Source: DASUPK01 sp963728875 (GTDB taxonomy: Bacteria; Actinomycetota; Thermoleophilia; Solirubrobacterales; 70-9). From it: a stretch of DNA of 64,000 nt. The position numbers were made by a program, and so were the translations under genes. Below, piece after piece: positions 8,173-16,839 of this stretch (position 1 is its first letter; each line of letters begins with the position of its first letter). The DNA lies in assembly GCA_963728875.1 (NCBI GenBank), contig CAVSLJ010000002.1, forward strand, positions 682,001-746,000, read 5' to 3'. Below the pieces are notes generated by a model. It searched no databases, was not told the DNA's origin, and worked only from the letters and a program-made list of their open reading frames with translations.

Positions 8173-9606
8173 CTACAGACGCTCCTTGATCAACTTGGTC
8201 ACGGCACCGCCGTCGGCGCGGCCCTTGGACTCCTTCATGACTGCACCGACGATCCGACCGATCGCCTTTTCGTTGCCCTGGCGAACCTGCTCGGCGGCCT
8301 CCGGCTCAGCCTCGATCGCCCGGTCGACGATGCCCTCGAGCTCCGAGCTGTCCGAGATCTGCGCAAGGCCCTCGCGTTCGACGATCTCGGCGGGATCGCC
8401 CCCGGCCTCGACCAGCTTGGCCAGCACCTGCTTGCCGGCGCCGTGAGAGATCGTCTTCGCCTCGACCAGGCCGGCCAGGGCTGCCACGGACTCGGGCGTC
8501 GCCGTCGAGGCGAGCGGGTCCTCCTCAGCGCCCAACTGGCGGAGCGCGGCCACCAGCTCCCCTGTGACCCAGTTTGCGATCGCCTTCGCCGGGGCGCCGT
8601 CCCCCGCGGCGACCGCCTGCTCGAAGTACTCGCCGAACCCGGAGTGGAAGGCCAGGGTGGAGGCCGCCTCCTCGGAGAGGCCGACCTCGCTCACGTAGCG
8701 CTCGCGCCTCGCCGCGGGCAGCTCGGGAAGCGATTCGCGGGCCTCCTTCAGCATCTCCTCGGTCGGAGCGACGGGCACGAGGTCCGGCTCCGGGAAGTAG
8801 CGGTAGTCGTGCGCGTACTCCTTCGAGCGCAGGCTCGTGAGCGAGCCATCGTTCGGGTCGAAGTGGAGCGTCTCCTGGACGACCCCCTCGCCGCTCTCCA
8901 GCAGCTCACGTTGCCGGACCAGCTCCGCCTCGATCCCTCGCTCGAGAAACCGGAAGCTGTTCATGTTCTTGAGCTCGGTCTTGACCCCGAGCCCAGACGA
9001 GCCGGCCGGGCGGATCGAGATGTTCCCGTCCACCCGCAGGCTCCCCTCCTCCATGTTCACGTCGGAGACCTCGAGCTGGCGGATCGTGGTGCGGAGCAGC
9101 TGAGCCCACTCCCGCGCCTGGGCGGCGGACCGGATATCGGGCTCGGTGACGATCTCGACCAGCGGCGTGCCGCCGCGATTGAAGTCCACGAGCGAAGAGC
9201 CGGAGCCGTGGATCCGGCCCGACTCCCCGACGTGCGTCAGCTTGGCCGCGTCCTCCTCCAGGTGGGCGCGATGGATGCGGACATCGCCGAGCTTTCCGTT
9301 GACCGCGATCGGCTGGTCGTACTGGCTGATCTGGTAGCCCTTCGGCAGGTCCGGATAGAAGTAGTTCTTCCGGGCGAACTCGGAACGATCGGGGACCTCG
9401 CATTCGAGCGCCGCGGCGATCTTCAGCGCGTAGTGGATCGCCTCCTCGTTCATCGTGGGCAGCGTTCCCGGGTGTCCGAGGCAGACCGGGCAGGTATGGG
9501 AGTTGGGCTCGTCGCCGAACGAGAGCGCGCAGCCGCAGAACATCTTGGTCCTGGTGGAGAGCTGGACGTGGATCTCCAGGCCGATCACGGCCTCGTAGTC
9601 GCTCAA
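8173..9606 (-). CDS. gatB: Asp-tRNA(Asn)/Glu-tRNA(Gln) amidotransferase subunit B
   Basis: 477 aa. Family motifs: SDYEAVIGLEIHVQL at the start, CxC...CPVCLGHPGTLP zinc site, FARKNYFYPDLPKGYQISQY, GGTPLVEIVTEPDIRS, YRYFPEPDL, and a C-terminal YqeY/GatB tRNA-binding domain ending in VGAVMKESKGRADGGAV. GatB holds the kinase-like site that phosphorylates misacylated tRNA before amidation. The TTG start overlaps the gatA TGA (TTGA), so translation is coupled. This organism therefore probably lacks GlnRS and/or AsnRS. The open frame extending upstream through gatA is not coding. Confidence 0.96.
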   Translation of the reverse strand: MSDYEAVIGLEIHVQLSTRTKMFCGCALSFGDEPNSHTCPVCLGHPGTLPTMNEEAIHYALKIAAALECEVPDRSEFARKNYFYPDLPKGYQISQYDQPIAVNGKLGDVRIHRAHLEEDAAKLTHVGESGRIHGSGSSLVDFNRGGTPLVEIVTEPDIRSAAQAREWAQLLRTTIRQLEVSDVNMEEGSLRVDGNISIRPAGSSGLGVKTELKNMNSFRFLERGIEAELVRQRELLESGEGVVQETLHFDPNDGSLTSLRSKEYAHDYRYFPEPDLVPVAPTEEMLKEARESLPELPAARRERYVSEVGLSEEAASTLAFHSGFGEYFEQAVAAGDGAPAKAIANWVTGELVAALRQLGAEEDPLASTATPESVAALAGLVEAKTISHGAGKQVLAKLVEAGGDPAEIVEREGLAQISDSSELEGIVDRAIEAEPEAAEQVRQGNEKAIGRIVGAVMKESKGRADGGAVTKLIKERL

Positions 9607-11051
9607 TTCGCCCCTCCATCGCGCTGGAAGCCGATCGCCCCCTCCAGGGCGTGGGCGGCATCGAGCATCGCCGAGTCGCTGAACGCCGGGCCGGCGATCT
9701 GGAATCCGACCGGAAGCTCGGGCCCGCCGTCGTCGGGGGGCGCCACCCCGGCGGGGATCGAGATCGCCGGGATGCCCGCCAGGGGCATCGGCACGGTGCA
9801 GTAGTCGTTCATGTACATCGCCAGCGGATCGTCGGTCTTGGCTCCGAGCTTGAAGGCCACCGTCGGCGAGGTCGGCGTGACGACGAAGTCGAAGCTCTCG
9901 AAGGCCTTCGAGAAGTCCTGGGCGATCTTGGTGCGGACCCGCTGAGCACGGCCGTAGTAGGCCTCGTAGTAGCCGGACGAGAGCGCGTACGTGCCGAGCA
10001 TGATCCGGCGCTTCACCTCGGCCCCGAACCCCACGGCCCGGGTCTCCTCGTACATCTCGGTGAGGTCGCCGGCGTCGACGCGCATCCCGTAGCGGACTCC
10101 GTCGAAGCGGGCCAGGTTCGCCGATGCCTCCGCCGGGGCGAGCACGTAATAGGCCGAGATGCCGTGCGGGGCGTGCGGGAGCTCGGTCTCCGAGACCTCG
10201 CCACCGAGCTCCTCGATCAGCGCGACCGTGCGCTCGAACACCTCCTTGACGCCGGACTCGATCCCCTCCGCCTCGGAGGCGAGCTCCCTTGGAATGCCGA
10301 AGCTGAGGCCCTTCAGGTCCTCCCGGCTGGGCAGCTCGATACCGCCCTCGATGCCGAGCGAGGTCGAGTCGCAGGGATCGCGGCCCTCGACCGCCTGGAG
10401 GATCAGCGCGGCGTCGGTGACGTCCCTGGTCAGCGGCCCGCATTGGTCGAGGGAGGACGCGAAGGCGATCATCCCGTACCGCGAGACTGCCCCGTAGGTG
10501 GGCTTCATGCCGACGATCCCGCAGAGCGCCGCGGGCTGGCGGATGGAGCCACCGGTGTCGGTGCCGATGGCGCAGGGCGCAAGCCGGCCTCCGACCGCGG
10601 CGGCGCTGCCGCCCGACGACCCGCCGGGGACCCGGCCCGAATCCCAGGGATTGAGCACCGGCCCGTAGCCGGAATTCTCGTTGGAGGACCCCATCGCGAA
10701 CTCGTCCATGTTCGCCTTGCCGAGGACGCGCGCGCCGGCCTCTCGCAGCTTGCGCACGGCCGTCGCCGTGTACGGCGGGCGATAGCCCTCCAGGATTCGC
10801 GAGCCGGCCGTCGTCGGGATCCCCTCGGTGCAGAAGATGTCCTTGACGGCCACCGGGATCCCCCCGAGGGGGCCGTCGCCGGCCTCCTCGGGCTCGTCCG
10901 CCGTCCAGAGGAACGCGTTGAGGGAGTCGCCGGCGGCCGCCTGCCGGTAGGCGTCGAAGTACTCGTCAGGAGAGAGCTCTCCGGAGCGGATTCGATCGGC
11001 CGCTTCAGCGACCGTGAGCTCGATCAGCCCGTCTGCACCGCCAACCGCCAT
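9603..11051 (-). CDS. gatA: Asp-tRNA(Asn)/Glu-tRNA(Gln) amidotransferase subunit A (amidase)
   Basis: 482 aa amidase-signature enzyme that releases ammonia from glutamine for GatB. Catalytic Lys in GIPVAVKDIFCTEG, the Gly/Ser-rich signature GRVPGGSSGGSAAAVG with the cis-Ser, and the nucleophile Ser in GTDTGGSIRQPAALCG are all visible. C-terminal PFQ-like region ends LEGAIGFQRDGG. ATG 11051 lies 3 bp after the gatC stop; an in-frame TTG directly abuts that stop. Intact, normal length. Confidence 0.96.
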   Translation of the reverse strand: MAVGGADGLIELTVAEAADRIRSGELSPDEYFDAYRQAAAGDSLNAFLWTADEPEEAGDGPLGGIPVAVKDIFCTEGIPTTAGSRILEGYRPPYTATAVRKLREAGARVLGKANMDEFAMGSSNENSGYGPVLNPWDSGRVPGGSSGGSAAAVGGRLAPCAIGTDTGGSIRQPAALCGIVGMKPTYGAVSRYGMIAFASSLDQCGPLTRDVTDAALILQAVEGRDPCDSTSLGIEGGIELPSREDLKGLSFGIPRELASEAEGIESGVKEVFERTVALIEELGGEVSETELPHAPHGISAYYVLAPAEASANLARFDGVRYGMRVDAGDLTEMYEETRAVGFGAEVKRRIMLGTYALSSGYYEAYYGRAQRVRTKIAQDFSKAFESFDFVVTPTSPTVAFKLGAKTDDPLAMYMNDYCTVPMPLAGIPAISIPAGVAPPDDGGPELPVGFQIAGPAFSDSAMLDAAHALEGAIGFQRDGGAN

Positions 11052-11054
11052 CAA

Positions 11055-11339
11055 CTACGCCTGAGGCGAGGGGACGCGGAAGGCGCCGGAGGCCGGATCG
11101 GGCGCGCTCTCGAGCACCTCATCCCGATCCCAGCTGGGCCGAGGCTCGTCGGGCCGGAACACGTTCTCGAGGGCGATCACATGCGAGGTGGGCTCAACGC
11201 CATCGAGATCGAGCTCGGTGATCTTGTCGACGTGCTCGAGCACGCCCGACAGCTCGTTCGCCATCCGCTCGACCTCGGGCTCCGTCAGCTTGAGCCGAGC
11301 GAGCTTGGCGACGTGCAGGACCTGCTCTCGATCGATCAT
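11055..11339 (-). CDS. gatC: Asp-tRNA(Asn)/Glu-tRNA(Gln) amidotransferase subunit C
   Basis: 94 aa. Typical GatC: MIDREQVLHVAKLARLKLTE, then HVDKITELDLDGVEPTSHV and the NVFRPDEPRPS segment that threads between GatA and GatB. First gene of gatC-gatA-gatB. The ATG at 11339 is preceded 6 nt upstream by a perfect TATGAT, so the operon is probably transcribed from a leaderless promoter. Confidence 0.95.
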   Translation of the reverse strand: MIDREQVLHVAKLARLKLTEPEVERMANELSGVLEHVDKITELDLDGVEPTSHVIALENVFRPDEPRPSWDRDEVLESAPDPASGAFRVPSPQA

Positions 11340-11345
11340 GGCCGG

Positions 11346-11351
11346 ATCATA
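11346..11351 (-). promoter_or_regulatory. -10 element of gatCAB promoter
   Basis: TATGAT, 6 nt before the gatC ATG. Best match to a consensus -10 in the window. Confidence 0.65.
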
Positions 11352-11413
11352 GGCACCGCCTCTGCGCGGGTGGCGCCGACGCGGCAGGGCGTCACATAGG
11401 ATCCCGGGCCGCA

Positions 11414-11854
11414 ATGACCGGGGAGAAAGCCGAGCGCTTCGTCGTTCTGAACCTGCGCCTGCTGGCGATCGGGTTCGCGATCACCGGGTTCTTCTTCATC
11501 GCCTGGCCCGACGGCACGCTCGACCGCATCACCGAGCTCGGCCACCACTTCGGCTTCCACACGCCGGCGCCGAAGACCGACGAGCGGCTCTGGCTCTCGC
11601 TCGGCTTCGCCTACATGGTGGTGATCACGTTCCTGGCGTGGATCGCCTCGACCGACGTCGTCCGCTACCGGCCGATGATCCTCGCGCTCGCGGCCGGCAA
11701 GGCCGCGTCCTCCATCACCTCGCTGATCTTCTTCATCCAGGACGACGTCTTCGCCTATCTCCTGAATGGGATCGTCGACGGCTCGCTCGTCTTCGTCTCC
11801 CTGCTGCTCTGGTCGCTCGCGGGCCGGGTCGGCTCCCCCGCCGCACCCCCCTGA
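11414..11854 (+). CDS. Four-helix membrane protein of unknown function
   Basis: 146 aa with four hydrophobic segments: LLAIGFAITGFFFIAW (res ~14-30), LWLSLGFAYMVVITFLAWIA (~62-82), PMILALAAGKAASSITSLIFF (~88-108) and NGIVDGSLVFVSLLLWSLAG (~118-138). No known catalytic motif. It directly precedes a GMC oxidoreductase on the same strand, separated only by the few codons of that protein's likely N-terminus, so the pair is probably co-transcribed and may work together in lipid or sterol-like oxidation (inference from position). TAGGAT lies 11 nt upstream of the ATG. Confidence 0.7.
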   Translation: MTGEKAERFVVLNLRLLAIGFAITGFFFIAWPDGTLDRITELGHHFGFHTPAPKTDERLWLSLGFAYMVVITFLAWIASTDVVRYRPMILALAAGKAASSITSLIFFIQDDVFAYLLNGIVDGSLVFVSLLLWSLAGRVGSPAAPP

Positions 11855-11962
11855 AGGCGCCCGCCGGGGCTCAGGGCCGCCGAGCTCAGGACTCTGCGAG
11901 CGATCGCGGAGGCGATCGCCCCTGGTGAGGACGGGCTTCCCGCGGCCGAGGCCGTCGTTCCG

Positions 11963-13786
11963 GTGGCCGAGCCGCTTGCGCGCTTCCTCTCGCGGATGCC
12001 CGCGCGCACCGTGCAGGTGGTGCGCCTCGCGCTGCGCACCATCGAGTTCCTGCCATTCCCATGGCGCTTCAGCCGCATGAGCGTCGAGGCCCGCTCGCAA
12101 TACATGGCGAAGATGGAGAGCTCCCGATTCTCGCTCTACCGCGACCTGCTCCTGCTGGCCAAGCTGCTCGCGATGGTCGGCTGGGCGCGCGATGAGCGAG
12201 TGAGGAGCGCCGTCGGATTCGTGTCCCGCTGCGCTGTGGCCGACGGCGCACCGCAGCCGGCCTCGACCGGTGTCGGCGACCTGGAACCGCGCGGCGCCGG
12301 GGAGGAATGCGACGTGGCAATCGTCGGCTCCGGCGCGGGTGGAGCCGCAGCCGCGGCGATTCTGGCCGAGGCAGGGCTGGACGTGATGGTGCTCGAGTCC
12401 GGCCCCTACGTGGACAAGACGAGCTACCCGACCGATCCGCTCGACGGCCTGCCCCTGCTCTACCGCGACGGGGGGATGACGATCGCCATGGGCAAGCCGG
12501 CCATCCCGATTCCGGTCGGGCGGACGGTCGGTGGCACCACGGTGATCAACTCGGGGACCTGCTTCCGCGCGCCGGCAGAGGTCCTCGATGAGTGGCAGCA
12601 GGGCGAGGGCATCCCCTGGGCGGGTCAGCTCGATCCCCTCTATGCCGCCGCCGAGGAGATGCTCTCCGTGACGCCGCTCGACCTCGAGACGCTCGGCCGG
12701 AACGGCCAGCTCTGCGCCGAAGGGGCCGCGGCGCTCGGCGCCAGCGGCGGGCCGATCAGCCGCAACGCCGGCCGCTGCGTCCAATGCAGCTCCTGCCCGC
12801 TCGGCTGCCAGATCGACGCCAAGCGAGCCAGCCATGTCTCCTATCTGCCCCGGGCGGTGGCGGCCGGGGCGCGCGTCCGGGCCGGGGTCAAGGTTCAGCG
12901 GATCCTCACCGAGGACGGGCGTGCGACCGGGCTCGCCTGCCGTGCCGGCCTGCCGACCACCGCGTCGCAGGAGCTGCGGAACGGACGCCCGCCGGTGGGC
13001 CGCGACTGGCAGGTCCGCGCGAAGGCGGTGGTCAGCGCCGGAGGCGCCTTCGGCACACCGGAGCTGCTGAAGCGCTCCAGCATCAGCCACCCGGCCCTCG
13101 GCAGGCACCTCCACATCCACCCGGCCGCCTGGATCGGCGCCCGCTACGAGGAGGAGATCCGCGGCTGGGACGGCGTCATGCAGAGCTACTACGTGGACCA
13201 GTGGCAGCCGGAGGGGATCCTGCTCGAGGCGACCTTCACTCCGCTCTCATTCGGAGCCCAGTGGCTGCCGGGCGTCGGAGCGGCATTCTCCGATCGAGTC
13301 GCCAACTTCGGCCACGTCGCCTCGATCGGCGTGCACCTCCATGACCGCTCGGAGGGGCGCGTGGGCCTCACCTCGAACGGCTCGCTGCGCCTCTCCTACC
13401 ACCTGCTGGAGGAGGAGGCCCGGACGATCCAGTTCGGCATCGCGCGCGCCGCTGAGGTGCACTTCGCCGCCGGCGCGACCGAGGTCTATCCCAACGTCGG
13501 CCCGGTCTCGGTGATCCCGCGGGGCAAGCTCGCCGAGTTCGAGTCGCTGAGCCTGAAGCCCGCGGATCTGCGCCTCGAGGCCTTCCACCCGATGAGCAGC
13601 GCCCGCATGGGCAGCGATCCGGATACCAGCGTCTGCGATCCACGCGGCGCTGTTCGGGGCGTGGAGAACCTCTACGTCGCGGATGCCAGCCTGCTGCCGA
13701 CCTCGGTCGGGGTCAACCCGATGATGACGATCATCGCCTGCGCCACCCACGTTGCCGGCGATGTGGGAACGGCTCTAGGCGGCTGA
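11963..13786 (+). CDS. GMC-family FAD oxidoreductase
   Basis: 607 aa from GTG 11963. Residues ~113-145 hold the FAD Rossmann site ECDVAIVGSGAGGAAAAAI; a Cys cluster RCVQCSSCPLGCQIDA and RASHVSYLPRAVAAGARV follow; the C-terminal GMC block FHPMSSARMGSD...NLYVADASLLPTSVGVNP carries the catalytic His region. Substrate probably an alcohol of a lipid or sterol-like compound. The same frame is open upstream to the stop of the preceding gene and reads a sensible helix (AAELRTLRAIAEAIAPGED), typical for the N-terminus of this subfamily, but it has no ATG/GTG/TTG before 11963; a non-canonical start or small indel near 11860 is likely. Ends 12 bp inside the convergent neighbour. Confidence 0.88.
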   Translation: MAEPLARFLSRMPARTVQVVRLALRTIEFLPFPWRFSRMSVEARSQYMAKMESSRFSLYRDLLLLAKLLAMVGWARDERVRSAVGFVSRCAVADGAPQPASTGVGDLEPRGAGEECDVAIVGSGAGGAAAAAILAEAGLDVMVLESGPYVDKTSYPTDPLDGLPLLYRDGGMTIAMGKPAIPIPVGRTVGGTTVINSGTCFRAPAEVLDEWQQGEGIPWAGQLDPLYAAAEEMLSVTPLDLETLGRNGQLCAEGAAALGASGGPISRNAGRCVQCSSCPLGCQIDAKRASHVSYLPRAVAAGARVRAGVKVQRILTEDGRATGLACRAGLPTTASQELRNGRPPVGRDWQVRAKAVVSAGGAFGTPELLKRSSISHPALGRHLHIHPAAWIGARYEEEIRGWDGVMQSYYVDQWQPEGILLEATFTPLSFGAQWLPGVGAAFSDRVANFGHVASIGVHLHDRSEGRVGLTSNGSLRLSYHLLEEEARTIQFGIARAAEVHFAAGATEVYPNVGPVSVIPRGKLAEFESLSLKPADLRLEAFHPMSSARMGSDPDTSVCDPRGAVRGVENLYVADASLLPTSVGVNPMMTIIACATHVAGDVGTALGG

Positions 13787-14176
13787 CGGCTTCGGGGCCT
13801 TCAGCGGCTGCATTCCCATGTAGCCGCCCACGGTGATGGCGATCGCTGAGACGAGGCCGATCCAGGCACCGATCTCGATGCTCAGATCGCCGGACCCGGG
13901 TGGGTTGAGCATTTTGATCACGATCAGAACGGCCGCCACCGCGCCGAATCCGGCGGCCACCGACGATCCCGCCACCGGATAGCTCACCGAGATCCGGAAC
14001 AGGACACAGACCGCGACCGACAGGCCCATGACTGCGGCGGCGGCGAGAAAGATGTCCGTGACGCTGAACGCCTGCCAGGCGGTGACGTCGGAGCCGCTCG
14101 CGGAGTACCAGGGAAGGAATCCGGCGACGAGCAGGCCGAGGCCGCCAAGGGCCCCGACCAGCTCACCGCCTCGCAA
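13775..14176 (-). CDS. Membrane protein, paralogue 1 of a four-gene tandem array
   Basis: 133 aa, four predicted helices: GALGGLGLLVAGFLPWY, DIFLAAAAVMGLSVAVCVLF, SVAAGFGAVAAVLIVIKML, and a C-terminal EIGAWIGLVSAIAITVGGYMGMQ. The F(L/F)PW(F/Y) motif ending helix 1 and the I(G)xxxGLxxAxxIxxGGYxxMQ helix 4 are shared with the three genes upstream of it on the minus strand. No function known to me. Last gene of the array. Confidence 0.75.
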   Translation of the reverse strand: MRGGELVGALGGLGLLVAGFLPWYSASGSDVTAWQAFSVTDIFLAAAAVMGLSVAVCVLFRISVSYPVAGSSVAAGFGAVAAVLIVIKMLNPPGSGDLSIEIGAWIGLVSAIAITVGGYMGMQPLKAPKPSAA

Positions 14177-14184
14177 ACCTCGGT

Positions 14185-14622
14185 TCAGTACCTCTCCCCT
14201 CCGGAGGTCTCCTGCATGTTCAGGTAGCCCCCAACGGCGATGCCGGCGCAGGCGATCAGGCCGAGGAACAGGCCGATCTTCCGGTCCGCGTCACCAGGCG
14301 TGTCGAACACCTGGTAGAGGATGAGGATGGTGCCGACCCCGCCCAGGAGCGTGGTGGCCATCGAGGCCATCGGCGCATCTGCTCCATCCCCCATCAATGA
14401 CAGCACCGCCGGTGTGAGCGCCACGAGAATCACGATCAGCAGGTAGATGTCGAGGGGGTTCTCAGCCTCCCAGAGGCTGAAGTTCTTGGATCCGCCGATG
14501 GTCGTTCCGCCGACGGTCACTGCTCCCGAAACCCCGAACCAGGGCAGGAAGCTGATGATGAACAGGGCGACCGCCGCAACCGCTGCGACGAGCTGACCCT
14601 GAGACAACCTGTTCGCGTCCAA
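14185..14622 (-). CDS. Membrane protein, paralogue 2 of the tandem array
   Basis: 145 aa. Starts MDANRLSQGQLVAAVAAVAL, helix 1 ends ISFLPWFGVSG, an extracytoplasmic loop with W and a NPLDIYLLIVILVAL helix, then LLGGVGTILILYQVF and DRKIGLFLGLIACAGIAVGG ending YLNMQE. Same topology and motifs as its neighbours (DIYLL, RKIG, GGYxxMQ). 8 bp upstream of paralogue 1, so co-transcribed. Confidence 0.75.
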   Translation of the reverse strand: MDANRLSQGQLVAAVAAVALFIISFLPWFGVSGAVTVGGTTIGGSKNFSLWEAENPLDIYLLIVILVALTPAVLSLMGDGADAPMASMATTLLGGVGTILILYQVFDTPGDADRKIGLFLGLIACAGIAVGGYLNMQETSGGERY

Positions 14623-14657
14623 TGTCCCTCCTAGTACGTGTGTGGCCGTGGACGAGC

Positions 14658-15110
14658 CTATATCTCCCCGGCGACCTCTTCCTGCATCGCCCTGAATCCA
14701 CCGAACGCAATGGCGAGCGCCGCGGCCAGGCCGATGAAGGCGCCGATCTTACGGTCCGCGCCATCCGGGAAGTCAATGGTCAGGAACGCGGCGACCAGGA
14801 TCACGGCCACGACCCCGAGCAGGAAGGTGGCTGCCGAGACGAATGAGAACTCCTCGGCGCTGTCGGTGAGGGCCAGGAGCGCCGGGAGCAGCGCCACGAC
14901 CGCGGTGATCAGCAGATAGATGTCGAGAGTCGAGCCCTTCCAGACGTTCTCCGAGGTGTCCCCGGCGGCGCTCGAGACACCCGGCGGCAACGAGACTCCC
15001 GAAGGAAGCGACGGTCCGCTCACCCCTATCCAGGGCAGGAACATCGCGACCAGCAATACGACGGCTCCGGCCGCCGCGATCAATTGCCCCTGAGACAACC
15101 TTGAAGTCAT
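14658..15110 (-). CDS. Membrane protein, paralogue 3 of the tandem array
   Basis: 150 aa. MTSRLSQGQLIAAAGAVVLL, AMFLPWIGVSG, a ~30-residue Ser/Pro/Gly loop, STLDIYLLITAVVALLPALL, FLLGVVAVILVAAFL, and DRKIGAFIGLAAALAIAFGG ending FRAMQEEV. It is closest to paralogue 2 (shared RLSQGQL start, LDIYLL, DRKIG). No signal for an enzyme; a small-molecule or stress-related membrane role is only a guess. Confidence 0.75.
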   Translation of the reverse strand: MTSRLSQGQLIAAAGAVVLLVAMFLPWIGVSGPSLPSGVSLPPGVSSAAGDTSENVWKGSTLDIYLLITAVVALLPALLALTDSAEEFSFVSAATFLLGVVAVILVAAFLTIDFPDGADRKIGAFIGLAAALAIAFGGFRAMQEEVAGEI

Positions 15111-15231
15111 GGTCTTCCTCCGTCGATTTTCAGCGCGAGCGCCGTGACCCTACACAGGCCGGGGAATGTGAACAGGCCGCCGCCCCCGGCTCTCGCCGGG
15201 CTGCGGCGACCGCATTTTCGGGACGAGCCGC

Positions 15232-15936
15232 CTACTTCTTGCGGCTCGAGGAGCTCTTGCTCTTGGAGCGCGATGGGCTCGACTTCTTCTTGGTCGAACC
15301 GGAGCGCGAGCTCGAGGACTTCGCCTTCGAACCAGAGCGCGCGGCCGGCTTCTTCTTCGCGGTGGCGCGCTTGGTCGTGCTGGAGCCGCTCGATCGGGCG
15401 GGGCTCTTGGCCGGGGCCGTGGCCGGAGGCGACGTGGGCGTCGCCGCGGGCGCGCTTGCCGAAGCGGCACGCGTGCGTCCGCCCGCAACCGCGACCAGTG
15501 GCTCGAAGCCGTCCTCGCCGAGCGCCATCAGGGCGCCGGCGGTGACCGCTATCGCCGCTCCGAGACCCAGGAACACGCCGATCTTCAACGTCGGCGAGCC
15601 GGCGAACATCCGCCAGAGGATCAGCAGCACGGCCAGGGCGCCCAGCAGGGCCGTGACCGCTCCGCGCCGGAGCGGAATGTTCACCCGCTGCCCGGCCGCC
15701 GCCAGATACGCCAGGGCGATTCCCGAGATACCCGACAGGATGATCAGGAAGCCCGGTAGGTCGGTGAGGGCATCCCAGCCGCTGATGCCCGGATGCGAGA
15801 GGGTCGCCGTGCCGTTGACAAGGCTGCCGCTCACCTCCGCGCCGCCGCCGAACCAGTCGAAGAACAGGAACACGAACAGAGCGGCGCCGCCTATTCCGGC
15901 GACGAGCTCCCCCGTGCGCAGCCTTGATGAGTCCAA
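15232..15936 (-). CDS. Membrane protein, paralogue 4, with long Lys/Ser/Ala-rich tail
   Basis: 234 aa. Residues 1-150 share the array fold (SSRLRTGELVAGIGGAALFV, FLFFDWFGGG in place of FLPWF, GFLIILSGISGIALAYLA, AVTALLGALAVLLILW, LKIGVFLGLGAAIAVTAG). Residues ~155-234 are a disordered tail of Ala/Pro then many KKK, SSSR and RSGS steps, strongly basic, resembling histone-H1-like or nucleic-acid/polyanion-binding tails. First gene of the array, 30 bp after folD on the same strand but with a gap of 121 bp to paralogue 3. Confidence 0.75.
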   Translation of the reverse strand: MDSSRLRTGELVAGIGGAALFVFLFFDWFGGGAEVSGSLVNGTATLSHPGISGWDALTDLPGFLIILSGISGIALAYLAAAGQRVNIPLRRGAVTALLGALAVLLILWRMFAGSPTLKIGVFLGLGAAIAVTAGALMALGEDGFEPLVAVAGGRTRAASASAPAATPTSPPATAPAKSPARSSGSSTTKRATAKKKPAARSGSKAKSSSSRSGSTKKKSSPSRSKSKSSSSRKK

Positions 15937-15969
15937 GTCAGCCTCCGTCTATGGATTTGACGGGAGGAT

Positions 15970-16839
15970 TCAAGCACTCGGGGCGGGCGCCGTCAGGCGG
16001 CCGCGCGCCGCCTGGACGGTATTCGCGAGCAGCATCGCGATCGTCATCGGGCCCACGCCGCCCGGCACGGGGGTGATCGCCCCGGCGACCTCGACCGCTG
16101 CCTCGAAGTCCACGTCCCCCACCAACCCGTCATCGGTCCGGTTGGTGCCGACGTCGATCACCGCGGCGCCCGGCCGGATCATGTCGCCGCCGATCAGCCT
16201 CGGCTGACCCGCTGCCGCGATCAGGATCTCCGCTCGCCGGCAGACCTCGCTGAGGCCGCGCGTCCGGCTGTGAGCGATCGTCACGGTCGCGTTCGCGCCG
16301 AGCAGGAGCGAGAAGACCGGGCGGCCGACCAGGTTGGAACGGCCGACGATCACGGCCTCCTTGCCCGACGGGTCCACACCCGCGGACGCGAGCAGCTCCA
16401 TGATCCCCTGCGGCGTGCACGGCACCAGGCCGGGCTCGCCGCGAGCCAGTCTGCCCGCGCTGATCGGGGTGAGCCCGTCGACGTCCTTGTCGGGGTCGAG
16501 GGCGTTGACGATCGCGGCCGAGTCGATCTGATCGGGCAGCGGCAGCTGCACGAGGATCCCGTCGACCTCGTCCGACTCGTTCAGATCGCGAACCAGGTCG
16601 AGCAGCTCATCCTGGGAGATGGCGCCGTCGGGCTCATGGTGAAACGAGCGGATCCCGACCTCCTCGCAGGCCTCCCGCTTGCGGCGCACGTAGATGGCGG
16701 AGGCGGGGTCGTCGCCGACCAGTACCGTGGCTAGGCCAGGCGGTCTGCCCAGCTCGGCGGTGATCTCCTCCACCTCGCCGCGAACCCGCTCACGGACGGA
16801 CGCGGCGACCGCCTTGCCGTCGATCACCGTCGCCGGCAT
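15970..16839 (-). CDS. folD: Methylenetetrahydrofolate dehydrogenase / methenyl-THF cyclohydrolase
   Basis: 289 aa bifunctional FolD of one-carbon metabolism. Catalytic YVRRKREACEEVGI (Tyr and Lys), DGILVQLPLPDQI, the DKDVDG(L)TP motif, CTPQGIMELL, NADP-binding VIVGRSNLVGRPVFSLLL and the C-terminal DVGTNR and PVPGGVGPMTIAMLLANT signature are complete. ATG overlaps the pcrA stop by one base (TGATG), so it is translationally coupled to the helicase gene. Confidence 0.96.
   Translation of the reverse strand: MPATVIDGKAVAASVRERVRGEVEEITAELGRPPGLATVLVGDDPASAIYVRRKREACEEVGIRSFHHEPDGAISQDELLDLVRDLNESDEVDGILVQLPLPDQIDSAAIVNALDPDKDVDGLTPISAGRLARGEPGLVPCTPQGIMELLASAGVDPSGKEAVIVGRSNLVGRPVFSLLLGANATVTIAHSRTRGLSEVCRRAEILIAAAGQPRLIGGDMIRPGAAVIDVGTNRTDDGLVGDVDFEAAVEVAGAITPVPGGVGPMTIAMLLANTVQAARGRLTAPAPSA

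Noticed and set aside
8173..10443. Extended gatB frame reaching into gatA
   Set aside because: The TTG at 9606 overlapping the gatA stop fits GatB length; upstream residues are low-complexity Arg/Gly.
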